The notes beneath the pieces are model-generated. The model saw only the letters and a list, made by a program, of their open reading frames with translations. It did not search any database and had not been told where the DNA came from. A program made the translations under genes and the position numbers. From Clostridium sartagoforme (GTDB lineage Bacteria; Bacillota; Clostridia; Clostridiales; Clostridiaceae), in assembly GCF_004794105.1 (NCBI RefSeq), contig NZ_SRYR01000013.1:1-62623 (forward strand): a stretch of 62,623 bases of DNA. Reading direction: 5' to 3'. Of the stretch, positions 54,082 through 62,623 are shown piece after piece. The first letter of the stretch is position 1, and every line of letters begins with the position of its first letter.

Positions 54082-56976
54082 TTAACTAATTTTTTCCCAA
54101 GCACCCCATTGGTTAGCGCCTGGAGTTTCTCCTAAAGTCCACCATTTAGCTTTATATTTTACTCCATTATACATAACTATATCGCCACCTACATAAGTCT
54201 TAGTTGGACTATAAGCTTGAATTTCAGGAGTAGAATTATCAATTACTGTTATTGTTGCTTTAGCAGTAGTAACTAAACCTTTACTATCTGAAACAGAATA
54301 AGTTATTTCATAAGAACCAACTTTAGAAGTATCAACAGTTCCAGTAACAGTAATCTTACTAGTTAAGTCTCCATCTTCTTTATCAATAGCAGTAACTCCA
54401 ACTAGAGGATTAAAGCTTGCTCCTTTATTGATTTCTTTATTAGAAACACCTGATATAACTGGAGCTGTATTTGTTGTAGATTTTTCAGTTATTGTAATTT
54501 TAGCTGATGCAGTAGCCTTTAAGCCTTTACTATCTGTAACAGTATAAGTTAAGTCATAAGAACCAACTTTAGAAGTATCAACAGTTCCAGTAACAATAAT
54601 CTTACTAGTTAAGTCTCCATCTTCCTTATCAGAAGCTGTTACTCCACTTAAAGGATTAAAAGTATCTCCAACAAAAATTTGCTTATTAGAAACACCATTT
54701 ATTACAGGCGCTGTATTATCCTCTGGAGTTGATGGATCAGGTAATACCTTAACTAACTTCCAGTAGCTAGGGTTATTTGGAGAAACATCACCTGTAGGAG
54801 GTATATACCAAGCAATACATTCATATAGGGCATCTTTATAAACTACTTGATCACCATACTTATAAGTTTTAGCGGGATCATAGAATTGCTGCCCAGGTTC
54901 TAAAACTCTAAGAACAGTTATTATTCTTTCTTTTGATGTAGATAAGCCTTTACTGTCTGTAACTGTATATTTTAGAGTGTAGTCACCTGTCTTAGATGTA
55001 TTAACGGAACCAGCAACAGTGATTTTACTAGTTAGATTTCCATCTTCTTTATCAGTAGCAGTAACTCCAGCTAAAGGATCAAAAGTATTTCCTACAGTTA
55101 TGGATTTATTTGCAATACCTGAAAGTGTAGGAGCATAATTCCCGTTTACAGGAACATTTGAAGGTCTCATACCATTGAAGGTTAAGTTTCTAACACCACC
55201 AAAGTTAAGTTTTATTGTACCTGCTAATGAAGCTGATTCTCCAACTCCAAGGTTTTGCCATCCAGAGGAAGTAATAGTAATTCTATTAAAATCACCAACA
55301 TCTTCGATAGTAGCAGATCCTCCTTGAGGTTGTCCGAATATTGCGGATTTAGGTAAGTCAAAGCTTACTTTCCAACCTGTATCTATAGCCTTATCAGTTT
55401 TATTTGTAACTTTTATATCGTAAGTGTAATTTGGATGATCATATTTACCACCAAAAGTAACTTCTACATCAGTTTGATCTAGGCCTTTTATAGAATCATC
55501 AGTAACTTTAGAATCACCTATTGCATCAAGACCAGCTCGTAATCTACTAGTTAAAGTATCACCAAAAGTATACTTTCCTTCATTAATATCTGTAGAACCA
55601 GGTTTATAGTTAGGGTTTGGACCATAATCACCATTCATTACCCAAATTAAAGCTCCACCTAAGTTTTTCTCTTTAATATATTCTAATCTGTTATCAATAG
55701 ATCTTTCATTTTCAAAAGATAAGAATACTTTTTTTTCATTTTGCCAAACATAAGGAACTCCGCCTACTTCATCAAAATGAACATTTAAGTTTGGATCAGT
55801 TTCCATTAAGTTTAATACATGCCATAATGGATTAGCTCCTGCAGGATCTATAGTTCCATCTTTATTATCATCATCTCCCCAGATATTATAAATACCAGTA
55901 GCTGGTGTTTTACTAGAACCATGCAATCCGTTAGTTCCACCTTGGACATTCTCCCAACCCCTTGTATAATAAGGAATTCCCATTATAATTTTTTCAGGAG
56001 GAAGAACACCTCTATAATATCTATAAGCCCAATCCATATTTAATGTAGGCATTGCCATATTTACAGTTTCTCTATCAGCTGGGTCAGGATAAATATTAGC
56101 TAGATTTTCAACATATTCATTCCAGCCACCATGGAAGTCATAAGACATTACACTTAGAAAATCTAAGTATTGAGCATATGAATTGTCACTCATTCCACCA
56201 AGAACCCAAGAGGAAGCTGTTACAGCAGCAGTTTGAAGATATTGTTTACCATCTTCTTTACTAGCAGCATCTAACTTTTCTCTAAGAGTCTTCATCATTA
56301 AGTTATATCTTTCATTAAGCTTAGCTCTTCTAGGTTCAGCTAAATCTTTATCATCTGGATTACCAGAAGTAGCAGTTGCTGATGGATATTCGAAGTCTAT
56401 ATCTATACCATCAAAATTATATTTTCTTAAGAATTCAACAGCAGAGTCAGCAAAGGTGTTTATACCTTCATCTGTATCTAGCATAGTATAGAATCCTCTA
56501 CTACCTGCCCATCCACCAACTGATAATAAAAGTTTAACATTAGGATATTGTTTTTTCATTGTTTGAAGAACGTTAAAATGTCCTTTATACGGAAGTGTAG
56601 TATCTAAAGTTACAGTCTTTCCGTTATGTGTTAATGGATGATTTTCAAAGGTTTCTTCTATAGCAGCATATTTATCTCCAAAGGCTAATTTATTAGTAGC
56701 TGGGTCTATCACACCAAAGGAGTACTGAATATGAGTTAGAGATTCCCATTGTAAATCAGCTGCATCAAAATTTCCTTGAACTTCATTTTTATATGCCCAT
56801 TCAGGGAAATATCCTATTACTTTTTTGCTTAAATCTGTACTCTCACTACTTGCTGTATTAATATTAGTAGTTGCTGTTTCTAAAGTTTCAGCCTTAGGGT
56901 ATAGAGAAATATTAGATAATGTAAAAAGTGAAAGAGTTATTGTAGCAAATAAACTTTTTATTTTAAATTTCTTCAT
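54082..56976 (-). CDS. secreted modular chitinase (GH18)
   Basis: 964 residues. Signal peptide about 1-29. GH18 barrel about 50-475 with DGIDIDFE at 189-196 (catalytic E196) and the SVGGW substrate motif at 152-156. A CBM2-like domain follows (about 490-600, NYTYDIKVTNKTDKAIDTGWKVSF), then a DUF5011/Ig-like repeat, a CBM5/12 domain (YDPAKTYKYGDQVVYKDALYECIAW), two more Ig-like repeats, and a terminal CBM5/12 (YSPTKTYVGGDIVMY...WEKIS). It degrades chitin outside the cell. The last 200 residues are nearly the same as those of the next chitinase. Confidence 0.95.
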   Translation of the reverse strand: MKKFKIKSLFATITLSLFTLSNISLYPKAETLETATTNINTASSESTDLSKKVIGYFPEWAYKNEVQGNFDAADLQWESLTHIQYSFGVIDPATNKLAFGDKYAAIEETFENHPLTHNGKTVTLDTTLPYKGHFNVLQTMKKQYPNVKLLLSVGGWAGSRGFYTMLDTDEGINTFADSAVEFLRKYNFDGIDIDFEYPSATATSGNPDDKDLAEPRRAKLNERYNLMMKTLREKLDAASKEDGKQYLQTAAVTASSWVLGGMSDNSYAQYLDFLSVMSYDFHGGWNEYVENLANIYPDPADRETVNMAMPTLNMDWAYRYYRGVLPPEKIIMGIPYYTRGWENVQGGTNGLHGSSKTPATGIYNIWGDDDNKDGTIDPAGANPLWHVLNLMETDPNLNVHFDEVGGVPYVWQNEKKVFLSFENERSIDNRLEYIKEKNLGGALIWVMNGDYGPNPNYKPGSTDINEGKYTFGDTLTSRLRAGLDAIGDSKVTDDSIKGLDQTDVEVTFGGKYDHPNYTYDIKVTNKTDKAIDTGWKVSFDLPKSAIFGQPQGGSATIEDVGDFNRITITSSGWQNLGVGESASLAGTIKLNFGGVRNLTFNGMRPSNVPVNGNYAPTLSGIANKSITVGNTFDPLAGVTATDKEDGNLTSKITVAGSVNTSKTGDYTLKYTVTDSKGLSTSKERIITVLRVLEPGQQFYDPAKTYKYGDQVVYKDALYECIAWYIPPTGDVSPNNPSYWKLVKVLPDPSTPEDNTAPVINGVSNKQIFVGDTFNPLSGVTASDKEDGDLTSKIIVTGTVDTSKVGSYDLTYTVTDSKGLKATASAKITITEKSTTNTAPVISGVSNKEINKGASFNPLVGVTAIDKEDGDLTSKITVTGTVDTSKVGSYEITYSVSDSKGLVTTAKATITVIDNSTPEIQAYSPTKTYVGGDIVMYNGVKYKAKWWTLGETPGANQWGAWEKIS

Positions 56977-56997
56977 TTTAACCCTCCTATTATTAAT

Positions 56998-57034
56998 AAC
57001 TAGCTGCTATTAAGTTTATTAGTAGTAGCTAGTT
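56998..57034. terminator. hairpin in the leader of the 964-residue chitinase gene
   Basis: AACTAGCTGCTATT (56998-57011) pairs imperfectly with AGTAGTAGCTAGTT (57021-57034). No T-run on the minus strand; it may stabilise or process the bicistronic message. Confidence 0.5.
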
Positions 57035-57042
57035 AAGATTAT

Positions 57043-57088
57043 TTAAAAGGGCTGATGCTAATTTCTTAATTGGCTACAGCCCTTTTAA
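57043..57088 (-). terminator. terminator between the two chitinase genes
   Basis: TTAAAAGGGCT and AGCCCTTTTAA, with an inner AATT pair, form the stem. On the minus strand it directly follows the 843-residue chitinase gene and ends in an A/T-rich tail, so it may attenuate readthrough into the second chitinase. Confidence 0.75.
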
Positions 57089-57093
57089 GATAG

Positions 57094-59625
57094 TTAGCTT
57101 ATTTTTTCCCAAGGACCCCATTGAGTTGCTCCAGGAGTTTCTCCTAAAGTCCACCATTTAGCTCTATATTTTACTCCGTTATATAAAACTATATCTCCAG
57201 CTACATAAGTCTTAGTTGGACTATAAGCTTGGATTTCAGGAATAGAATTATCTACTACTGTTATTGTTGATTTAGCAGTTGTAGTTAAACCCTTGCTATC
57301 TGAAACAGAGTAAGTTAATTCATATGATCCAACTTTAGAAGTATCAACAGTACCTTTAACAGTTATTTTATTAGTTAGATCTCCATCCTCTTTATCGGAA
57401 GCAGTAATACCTGCTAGAGGATTAAAGATATCGCCTTTATTAATTTGCTTATTAGAAACGCCTGATATAACTGGTGCAGTATTTGTTGTTGACTTTTCTG
57501 ATACTGTAATAATAGCTGTTGCAGTAGTTTTTAAACCTTTACTATCTGTAACAGTGTAAGTTAAAGTATAAGAACCAACTTTAGAAGTATCAACAGAACC
57601 AGTAACAGTAATCTTACTAGTTAAATCTCCATCTTCCTTATCAAAAGCAGTAATTCCAGCTAGGGGATTAAAATTATCGCCAACATAGATTTCTTTGTTA
57701 GCTACTCCATTAATTGTAGGAGCAGTATTAGTTTCAGGAGTTGTTGATCCTCCATAAATTAATTGTCTTTGCATTTCAGGAGCTGATGGGAACATTTTTT
57801 GTGATATTTCTACACTTACAATTCCACTTAAGTTATCAATAACTTCAGCAGTATTTAATTCAAATGTCACAGTTTGCCCTGGCTTAATAAGCTTTCCATC
57901 ATAAGATCCTGAGAAGTCAAGGACATAATAACCGTTTTCATATTTAACAGCAGGAGCAGGATACTGTCCACCAGTAATAGTAACACCGTTAGTTTTTATA
58001 TAGAGCTTAACATTCTTTAATGTCTTAGTAGCTTCTTCAACTGATTTTAAAACATCACCTGTAGCTGATAATTTTTCATTATTAGTAAAGCTTAGATTAA
58101 TTACGCTACCATTTCCCCATGCAGGTTTACTAGTAGATAGTTTAGAAGTTATATTAGCAGGAGTGAACTTTACTTCATAATCTTGTAAGTCACCAGTGCC
58201 AAATAAGGCTTCCTTAGTAACCTTAGTTAACTCATCATGCTTAGTTGATGTAGTTTTAGCATCTTGTGAAGCCATCCAAGCTATCATTCCACCTAGGTTA
58301 TTATCTTTAACATATTTAGCTTTTTCTCTAATAGATCTAGCATTATCATAGGTGAAGAAAGCACCAGTACTTTCATTGTATAAATAAGGAGCTTTAGCAC
58401 TGTCGTCCCAGTACTCTTTAAGACCAGGATATGCAGCTTTAAGCTTATCAAGTGCATTGTATGACCATACACCACCAGCTCTTCCACCTTCTCCAGGCTT
58501 CATTGGAGATTCATTTAAAGCACCTGGAGTTGGACTTCCATCAGCGTTTTTATTTACTACTGCAGCAGTACCAAAAAGTCCAGGATTATTTGCATCTGGG
58601 CCATCATTACTAACTTTTTGCCATCCACGAGTATAGTAAGCTGCACCTATTACTACTTTTTCTGGTTTTGCACCTTTAGAGAGATAGTATTTTACGCTTT
58701 GATCTACAGAAAGAGTATCGTTATCTTTAGATGGTGAATTAGGATTTGTATATAAAGCCGCGTGATGTCCACTTACTGTACTCCATGCACCAGCCATATC
58801 GTAAGTCATAATATTTGCAAAATCTACTACTTCAAATAATTTGGCAACATCAATACCTGTATCAATTTTAGCTTTTCCAGCAGGTAATGCTACAGAAAGT
58901 TCATAAGTCTTTCCAAGCTCATTACCTTGCTTAGTTAATGCAGCCTTTAAATCCTTAAGAAGTAATATATAGTTATCTTTGTCAGCAGGAGTTGCATTTG
59001 GCGTACCTTCATCATTAGTATTGTCCACTTTATCTGGATCTCTTTTATCTGCGGGATATTCCCAATCAATATCAACAAAATCCATATTTGTATATTTAAT
59101 AAAGGACATAACGTTTTCAACAAACTTAGCTCTAGTTGAAGCATTAGCAGCTATAGTTGAGAAATCACCAGACTTTGACCATCCACCTAAGGATACTCCT
59201 ATTTTTAAATTAGGATTTTCAAGCTTTAATACTTGGAATGCATTTAATATTCCACCGTTAATATCGCCATAAGTTACTCCTGCATTTCCAAGAGGATGAC
59301 CTATAGCTGCATCCTTGTCAGTGAAATTTAATGTGCCTTGAGCATCGAAGTCCACAAAGGCAAAGTTTAAGTGAGTTAATTGATCAGCAGGAATATCTTT
59401 AGGGTAGAAACTACCTTGACCTCCCCATATTGACCAATCTCCATAGTACATTACGTTGCGGTATTTTTGTGTAGAAGCTTCAGTTGTAGTAAGGGATGTG
59501 TTATTAGATGTAGTTGTAGTGTTAGCTAGTGCAGGAACAGATGCTAAGTTTGAAACTAACATAGCTGTTACAGCAGTAAAGGCAATAAAAGGTTTGGACT
59601 TTTTACTAAGCATTTTCTTTAACAT
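57094..59625 (-). CDS. secreted modular chitinase (GH18), ChiB-like
   Basis: 843 residues. Signal peptide about 1-35 (ends PALA). GH18 catalytic domain about 55-470 with DFVDIDWE at 182-189 (catalytic E189) and SLGGWS at 145-150. A middle beta-rich domain is followed by two DUF5011/Ig-like repeats and a terminal CBM5/12 chitin-binding domain. The catalytic sequence differs clearly from the downstream chitinase, so they probably attack chitin in different ways. It is the first gene of the pair in transcription order. RBS AAGGAGGAAG. Confidence 0.95.
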   Translation of the reverse strand: MLKKMLSKKSKPFIAFTAVTAMLVSNLASVPALANTTTTSNNTSLTTTEASTQKYRNVMYYGDWSIWGGQGSFYPKDIPADQLTHLNFAFVDFDAQGTLNFTDKDAAIGHPLGNAGVTYGDINGGILNAFQVLKLENPNLKIGVSLGGWSKSGDFSTIAANASTRAKFVENVMSFIKYTNMDFVDIDWEYPADKRDPDKVDNTNDEGTPNATPADKDNYILLLKDLKAALTKQGNELGKTYELSVALPAGKAKIDTGIDVAKLFEVVDFANIMTYDMAGAWSTVSGHHAALYTNPNSPSKDNDTLSVDQSVKYYLSKGAKPEKVVIGAAYYTRGWQKVSNDGPDANNPGLFGTAAVVNKNADGSPTPGALNESPMKPGEGGRAGGVWSYNALDKLKAAYPGLKEYWDDSAKAPYLYNESTGAFFTYDNARSIREKAKYVKDNNLGGMIAWMASQDAKTTSTKHDELTKVTKEALFGTGDLQDYEVKFTPANITSKLSTSKPAWGNGSVINLSFTNNEKLSATGDVLKSVEEATKTLKNVKLYIKTNGVTITGGQYPAPAVKYENGYYVLDFSGSYDGKLIKPGQTVTFELNTAEVIDNLSGIVSVEISQKMFPSAPEMQRQLIYGGSTTPETNTAPTINGVANKEIYVGDNFNPLAGITAFDKEDGDLTSKITVTGSVDTSKVGSYTLTYTVTDSKGLKTTATAIITVSEKSTTNTAPVISGVSNKQINKGDIFNPLAGITASDKEDGDLTNKITVKGTVDTSKVGSYELTYSVSDSKGLTTTAKSTITVVDNSIPEIQAYSPTKTYVAGDIVLYNGVKYRAKWWTLGETPGATQWGPWEKIS

Positions 59626-59849
59626 AAACTTCCTCCTTATAATAAATAATAAAACTTATGGTATATTACTTTTAGCAAGGTGTAAGTTAAATGTGCTTAA
59701 ATACAAATGGTTAATATGCAAGAAAAGTGTATTCAAAAAGCACTTTTAAATAAGTTAATTTTATTACCTAGTTAATTTAATATGTGTAAAACAAAAAGGC
59801 GTAATTTTTATGGATACAGGTAATATTTTTTGATGTGTAATTCAAGATG

Positions 59850-59897
59850 TTAAGATATTGTTTATTAGAAGTATTAAGATATTGTGTATTAAAAATA
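59850..59897. repeat. 24-bp direct repeat upstream of the chitinase pair
   Basis: TTAAGATATTGTTTATTAGA at 59850 recurs at 59874 as TTAAGATATTGTGTATTAAA, period exactly 24 bp. It lies about 225-270 bp upstream of the first chitinase start. The 538-bp gap 59626-60163 holds no gene; it also has an AAAAGTG/CACTTTT hairpin at 59722-59746 and an AAGGAGG-like stretch without a start codon. Confidence 0.65.
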
Positions 59898-60163
59898 TTA
59901 ACTTATAGTATTTTAAATTTTATCGAAGGTTTAATAGTTAACTAAGAACACCTCCTTTTTGAGAACTGGTATTAATTGTATGTCTATAATTTAAATATAA
60001 TTTATAAATGAAAATATATCAATAGAATATTTTGAAAAGTCGAAGGGTTTTTATTTACATAGTAGACTTTAGGGATATAATAAGGAATTGTGGAATAAAA
60101 TGTAGGATATTCTGGAATATATCTTATTTTAAGTAAAGGCCATTAAAAAACTAAGGAGTATAT

Positions 60164-60931
60164 ATGATGATATCATTTAAAGTAATTTTATTAATTATTT
60201 GCCCACTAGTATTTATAGCTGGATTTATAGATGCAGTAGCAGGAGGGGGAGGATTAGTTTCCTTACCAGCATATTTATTTGCAGGAGTTCCGATACATAT
60301 AGCCTATGGAACTAATAAATTTGCAAATTGTATTGGAACTGGTATGGCATCAGCAAAATTTTTAAAAAGTGGCAATATAAAGCTAAAACCAGCGTTAATT
60401 TCAGCTGCAGGGGCATTAATAGGTTCTTGGGTAGGTGCGCAACTTGTACTTTTGCTAGATGAAAAATATCTGCAGTATTCATTAATGATAATTTTACCTA
60501 TAGTTGCAATATTTTTATTATTCAATAGAAATTTTGGACAAGATACTAATATAAAGGAAGTTCCTATAAGGAAATTATATATTCTATCTTTTATAATAGG
60601 ACTAATTATTGGAGTATATGATGGATTTTTCGGACCAGGAACAGGAACTTTTTTAGTTCTAGCATTTACAAGCATTTGTGGTTTTAATATGATTACAGCT
60701 TCAGGAAATGCAAAAATAGTAAACTTGGCTTCTAATTTAGCGGCATTAGTAGTTTATATACTAAATGGTAAGGTTAGCTTTATGATAGGAATACCAGCAG
60801 CTATATTTGCAGTATTAGGAAACTACATAGGAGCACATTTTGCAATAAATAAAGGAAGTAAATTTATAAAACCAGTGATAATTCTAGTTATATCAATGCT
60901 ATTTATAAAGATAATAGTAGATTTTATATAA
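60164..60931 (+). CDS. TSUP/TauE-SafE family transporter
   Basis: 255 residues, eight membrane segments. The N-terminal AGFIDAVAGGGGLVSLPAYL and the mid-chain GVYDGFFGPGTGTFLVLAF are the two repeated TSUP signatures. Relatives move sulfite, sulfonates or other small anions. RBS TAAGGAG before the ATG. Single-gene unit. Confidence 0.92.
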   Translation: MMISFKVILLIICPLVFIAGFIDAVAGGGGLVSLPAYLFAGVPIHIAYGTNKFANCIGTGMASAKFLKSGNIKLKPALISAAGALIGSWVGAQLVLLLDEKYLQYSLMIILPIVAIFLLFNRNFGQDTNIKEVPIRKLYILSFIIGLIIGVYDGFFGPGTGTFLVLAFTSICGFNMITASGNAKIVNLASNLAALVVYILNGKVSFMIGIPAAIFAVLGNYIGAHFAINKGSKFIKPVIILVISMLFIKIIVDFI

Positions 60932-60960
60932 AATATTTGAAAATATGTCTTAATAAAAGT

Positions 60961-60992
60961 AAAACCTGGACCAAAGAGGTCCAGGTTTTTTT
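60961..60992. terminator. bidirectional terminator
   Basis: AAAACCTGGACC and GGTCCAGGTTTT, perfect 12-bp stem with a 5-nt loop, with A's before and T's after. It serves the TSUP gene and the convergent yjiH-type gene. Confidence 0.94.
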
Positions 60993-62352
60993 AAAATATA
61001 AAGTTTGCAACAAGTACTATTACAGGTAATGTAATTATAGTTCTTTCCACAAATATTATTAATAATTGCTTTAGTGATACAGGAATTTTTGATCCAAGTA
61101 GGACACCACCTACTTCAGACATATATATTAATTGAGAAACCGAAGTACAAGCAACTATAAATTTAGTCATATCGCTAGTTATTGAGTTAGCAGCTAATAC
61201 GGATGGAAGTAACATATCTGCAAATCCAACTACTAAAGTTTGTGATGCAGCTACAGCTTCTGGAACTTGAAGTAGGTTTAAATAAGGAATAAATGGTAAA
61301 CCTAGTATTTGAAACACAGAAGTATATTCAGCAATTATTAAAGCTATAGTCGCAAGAGCCATAACTATAGGTAAAACTCCAAGCCACATATCTAAAACAT
61401 TTTTAATACCATCAATTACAAAGGATTTAATTCCAGGGTTACTTCCAGACTTATCTAGGGCTTTTTTATATCCCCAAGAAAAAGCAGTATATCCTTCTGG
61501 AATAGTTTCATCATCCTTTTTTTCTTTATCATTATAGTAAGTATTAGGAATTTTACGTAAAGGATATATTCTTGGAAGAATAATAGCTGCAACTATTCCT
61601 GAAAGTGTTACTGTTAAATAAAAAGGTACAAATAAATGAGATAATCCAACAGTATCTATTACAATTAAACTAAAAGTTATTGAAACGGCAGAGAAAGTTG
61701 TACTTATTATGGCTGCCTCTCTTTTAGAGTAAAATCCTTCTTCATATTGTTTATTAGTTAGTATTATTCCTAGTGTTCCATCACCAAGCCAAGAAGTAAT
61801 ACAATCTATTGATGAACGGCCAGGTAAAGTAAATACAGGTCTCATAACTTTAGTAAGAATTGCACCGAAGAATTCTAATAATCCAAAGTTAAGTAATAAT
61901 GGTAATAATAAACCGGCAAAAAAGAATATAGTAAATAAAATAGTAAGTAAATCATTTAATACAAAAGCCCCAGTTGAAGAATTTATTATCATTTCAGGAC
62001 CAAAATTAAATAATGCTAGAACACAGAATACTGCACCGAAAATTCTAGCTATGAACCAAATTGTGCTTACATTAAATAAAGTGTTTAAAAATTCATTTTC
62101 TACAATAAACTTTGGTCTAAATAGTTTAGTAATTATACTAAATATAGCAGATATACAAATCATAAAAGTAATAATAGCAGTTAAGTAACCCTCTAAAGAA
62201 TCAGCAAGAAATTTAGACATCAAAGCTACTGGTATAGTAATTTCTCCATTAAATTTAATAGGAACCATAAATAATAATATTCCTATTAAAGATGGGATAA
62301 TAAAAGCAAGTGAATTCTTAAGAGAAAACTTGTCTTTAGTTAAATTTTTCAT
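60991..62352 (-). CDS. YjiH-family membrane protein with nucleoside-recognition (Gate) domains
   Basis: 453 residues from the ATG at 62352, which follows AAAGGAGA; an in-frame TTG at 62373 lies upstream of the site. About ten membrane helices; the segments RSSIDCITSWLGDGTLGIILTNKQY and LVVGFADMLLPSVLA are the two halves of the Gate/nucleoside-recognition domain, and the family block is annotated YjiH. Transport function likely, substrate unknown. Confidence 0.88.
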   Translation of the reverse strand: MKNLTKDKFSLKNSLAFIIPSLIGILLFMVPIKFNGEITIPVALMSKFLADSLEGYLTAIITFMICISAIFSIITKLFRPKFIVENEFLNTLFNVSTIWFIARIFGAVFCVLALFNFGPEMIINSSTGAFVLNDLLTILFTIFFFAGLLLPLLLNFGLLEFFGAILTKVMRPVFTLPGRSSIDCITSWLGDGTLGIILTNKQYEEGFYSKREAAIISTTFSAVSITFSLIVIDTVGLSHLFVPFYLTVTLSGIVAAIILPRIYPLRKIPNTYYNDKEKKDDETIPEGYTAFSWGYKKALDKSGSNPGIKSFVIDGIKNVLDMWLGVLPIVMALATIALIIAEYTSVFQILGLPFIPYLNLLQVPEAVAASQTLVVGFADMLLPSVLAANSITSDMTKFIVACTSVSQLIYMSEVGGVLLGSKIPVSLKQLLIIFVERTIITLPVIVLVANFIF

Positions 62353-62467
62353 TTCGGTCTCCTTTATATCCAAGTTATTAATAATTATACATAGAGATTA
62401 ATTTTAATACAAAATTGACTAAAAAATCAATAGATTTTTATACAAAAATAACTAAAATTTATGCAAA

Positions 62468-62623
62468 TATATAAGTTGTAATAAAGTTTTTATATTTTAT
62501 TAAATTAGTTCAGATAAAAAATATTTCAGTTAAGTAAATATAGAATCAACTTATATAAAAATTAAAAGATATATAAGCTTTCAATTAATGTAATTTACAC
62601 TTTAAAATTATTTTTCACTCAAA
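62468..62623 (-). repeat. dispersed ~200-bp intergenic repeat, copy 3 (inverted, cut by the window end)
   Basis: Read on the minus strand it gives GAGTGAAAAATAATTTTAAA, ATTGAAAGCTTATATAT, TTTTTATATAAGTTGATT and finally CAACTTATATA (62468-62478 on plus). It matches copies 1 and 2 over its whole visible length. The other end lies outside the window. It lies upstream of the yjiH-type gene. Confidence 0.8.

Noticed and set aside
59626..60163. Cyclic-di-GMP or other known riboswitch upstream of the chitinases
   Set aside because: I looked for class I and II core motifs on the minus strand and saw none.

Overview
The window (about 62.6 kb, very AT-rich) comes from a low-GC anaerobic Firmicute of the Clostridium sensu stricto type. 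Evidence: a CpI-type monomeric [FeFe] hydrogenase behind a Rex-like operator, AddAB, T-box control of serS, NiaR, strong AGGAGG ribosome binding sites, clostridial DUF families, and two secreted GH18 chitinases in tandem. The chitinase pair recalls chitinolytic clostridia such as C. paraputrificum, but I cannot fix the species from sequence alone. There is no CRISPR array, prophage or transposase gene.

Layout. 1-334: end of an rRNA operon (23S 3' end, 5S, tRNA-Ala). 508-3212: a four-gene operon (HD-domain protein, NiaR, FAD oxidoreductase with a BFD-type Fe-S tail, shortened DUF1667 subunit). 3222-5967: serS under a serine T-box, followed by four serine tRNA genes, three of them in an exact 326-bp tandem duplication. 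6359-14795: ROK glucokinase and addB-addA. 14903-20842: zinc-ribbon protein, CCA-adding enzyme, two convergent L,D-transpeptidases, DUF1189 membrane protein. 21028-27598: orphan histidine kinase, tRNA-Arg, an orphan Card1/Can2-like CARF nuclease, GH4 6-phospho-glycosidase with a convergent RpiR regulator, psd, DUF1622. 27654-31333: hydA with Rex-like site, motAB. 31333-38186: YkgJ/pentapeptide fusion, HAD phosphatase, MATE pump behind a probable guanidine-IV riboswitch, two GNATs, an ABC-F protein with a degenerate second ATPase site. 38327-42451: an NSS amino-acid symporter behind a tyrosine-rich leader peptide and tandem terminators, then a YtrA-type GntR/ABC operon with a palindromic operator. 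42482-50253: HlyIII, DUF1836 plus ABC-class ATPase, alpha/beta hydrolase plus acyltransferase, PPOX, YjjG-type HAD, DUF305. 50560-62352: TetR plus Old-Yellow-Enzyme-type reductase, pentapeptide protein, two chitinases, TSUP transporter, YjiH.

Functional threads. Chitin is degraded outside the cell by the two chitinases, and GlcK and GH4 act on sugars in the cytoplasm. Redox balance is represented by HydA with the Rex-like site, the OYE-type reductase and NiaR (NAD economy). RNA-level control is unusually dense: serine T-box, probable guanidine-IV riboswitch, and a tyrosine-type peptide attenuator.

The points most worth a second look are the orphan CARF nuclease, the Tyr-leader attenuator, the roughly 200-bp dispersed two-hairpin repeat (three copies plus a fragment), the ABC-F protein with two ATPase-site substitutions, and the truncated DUF1667 subunit. 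Start codons were moved downstream in several genes where a good ribosome binding site pointed to an internal ATG.
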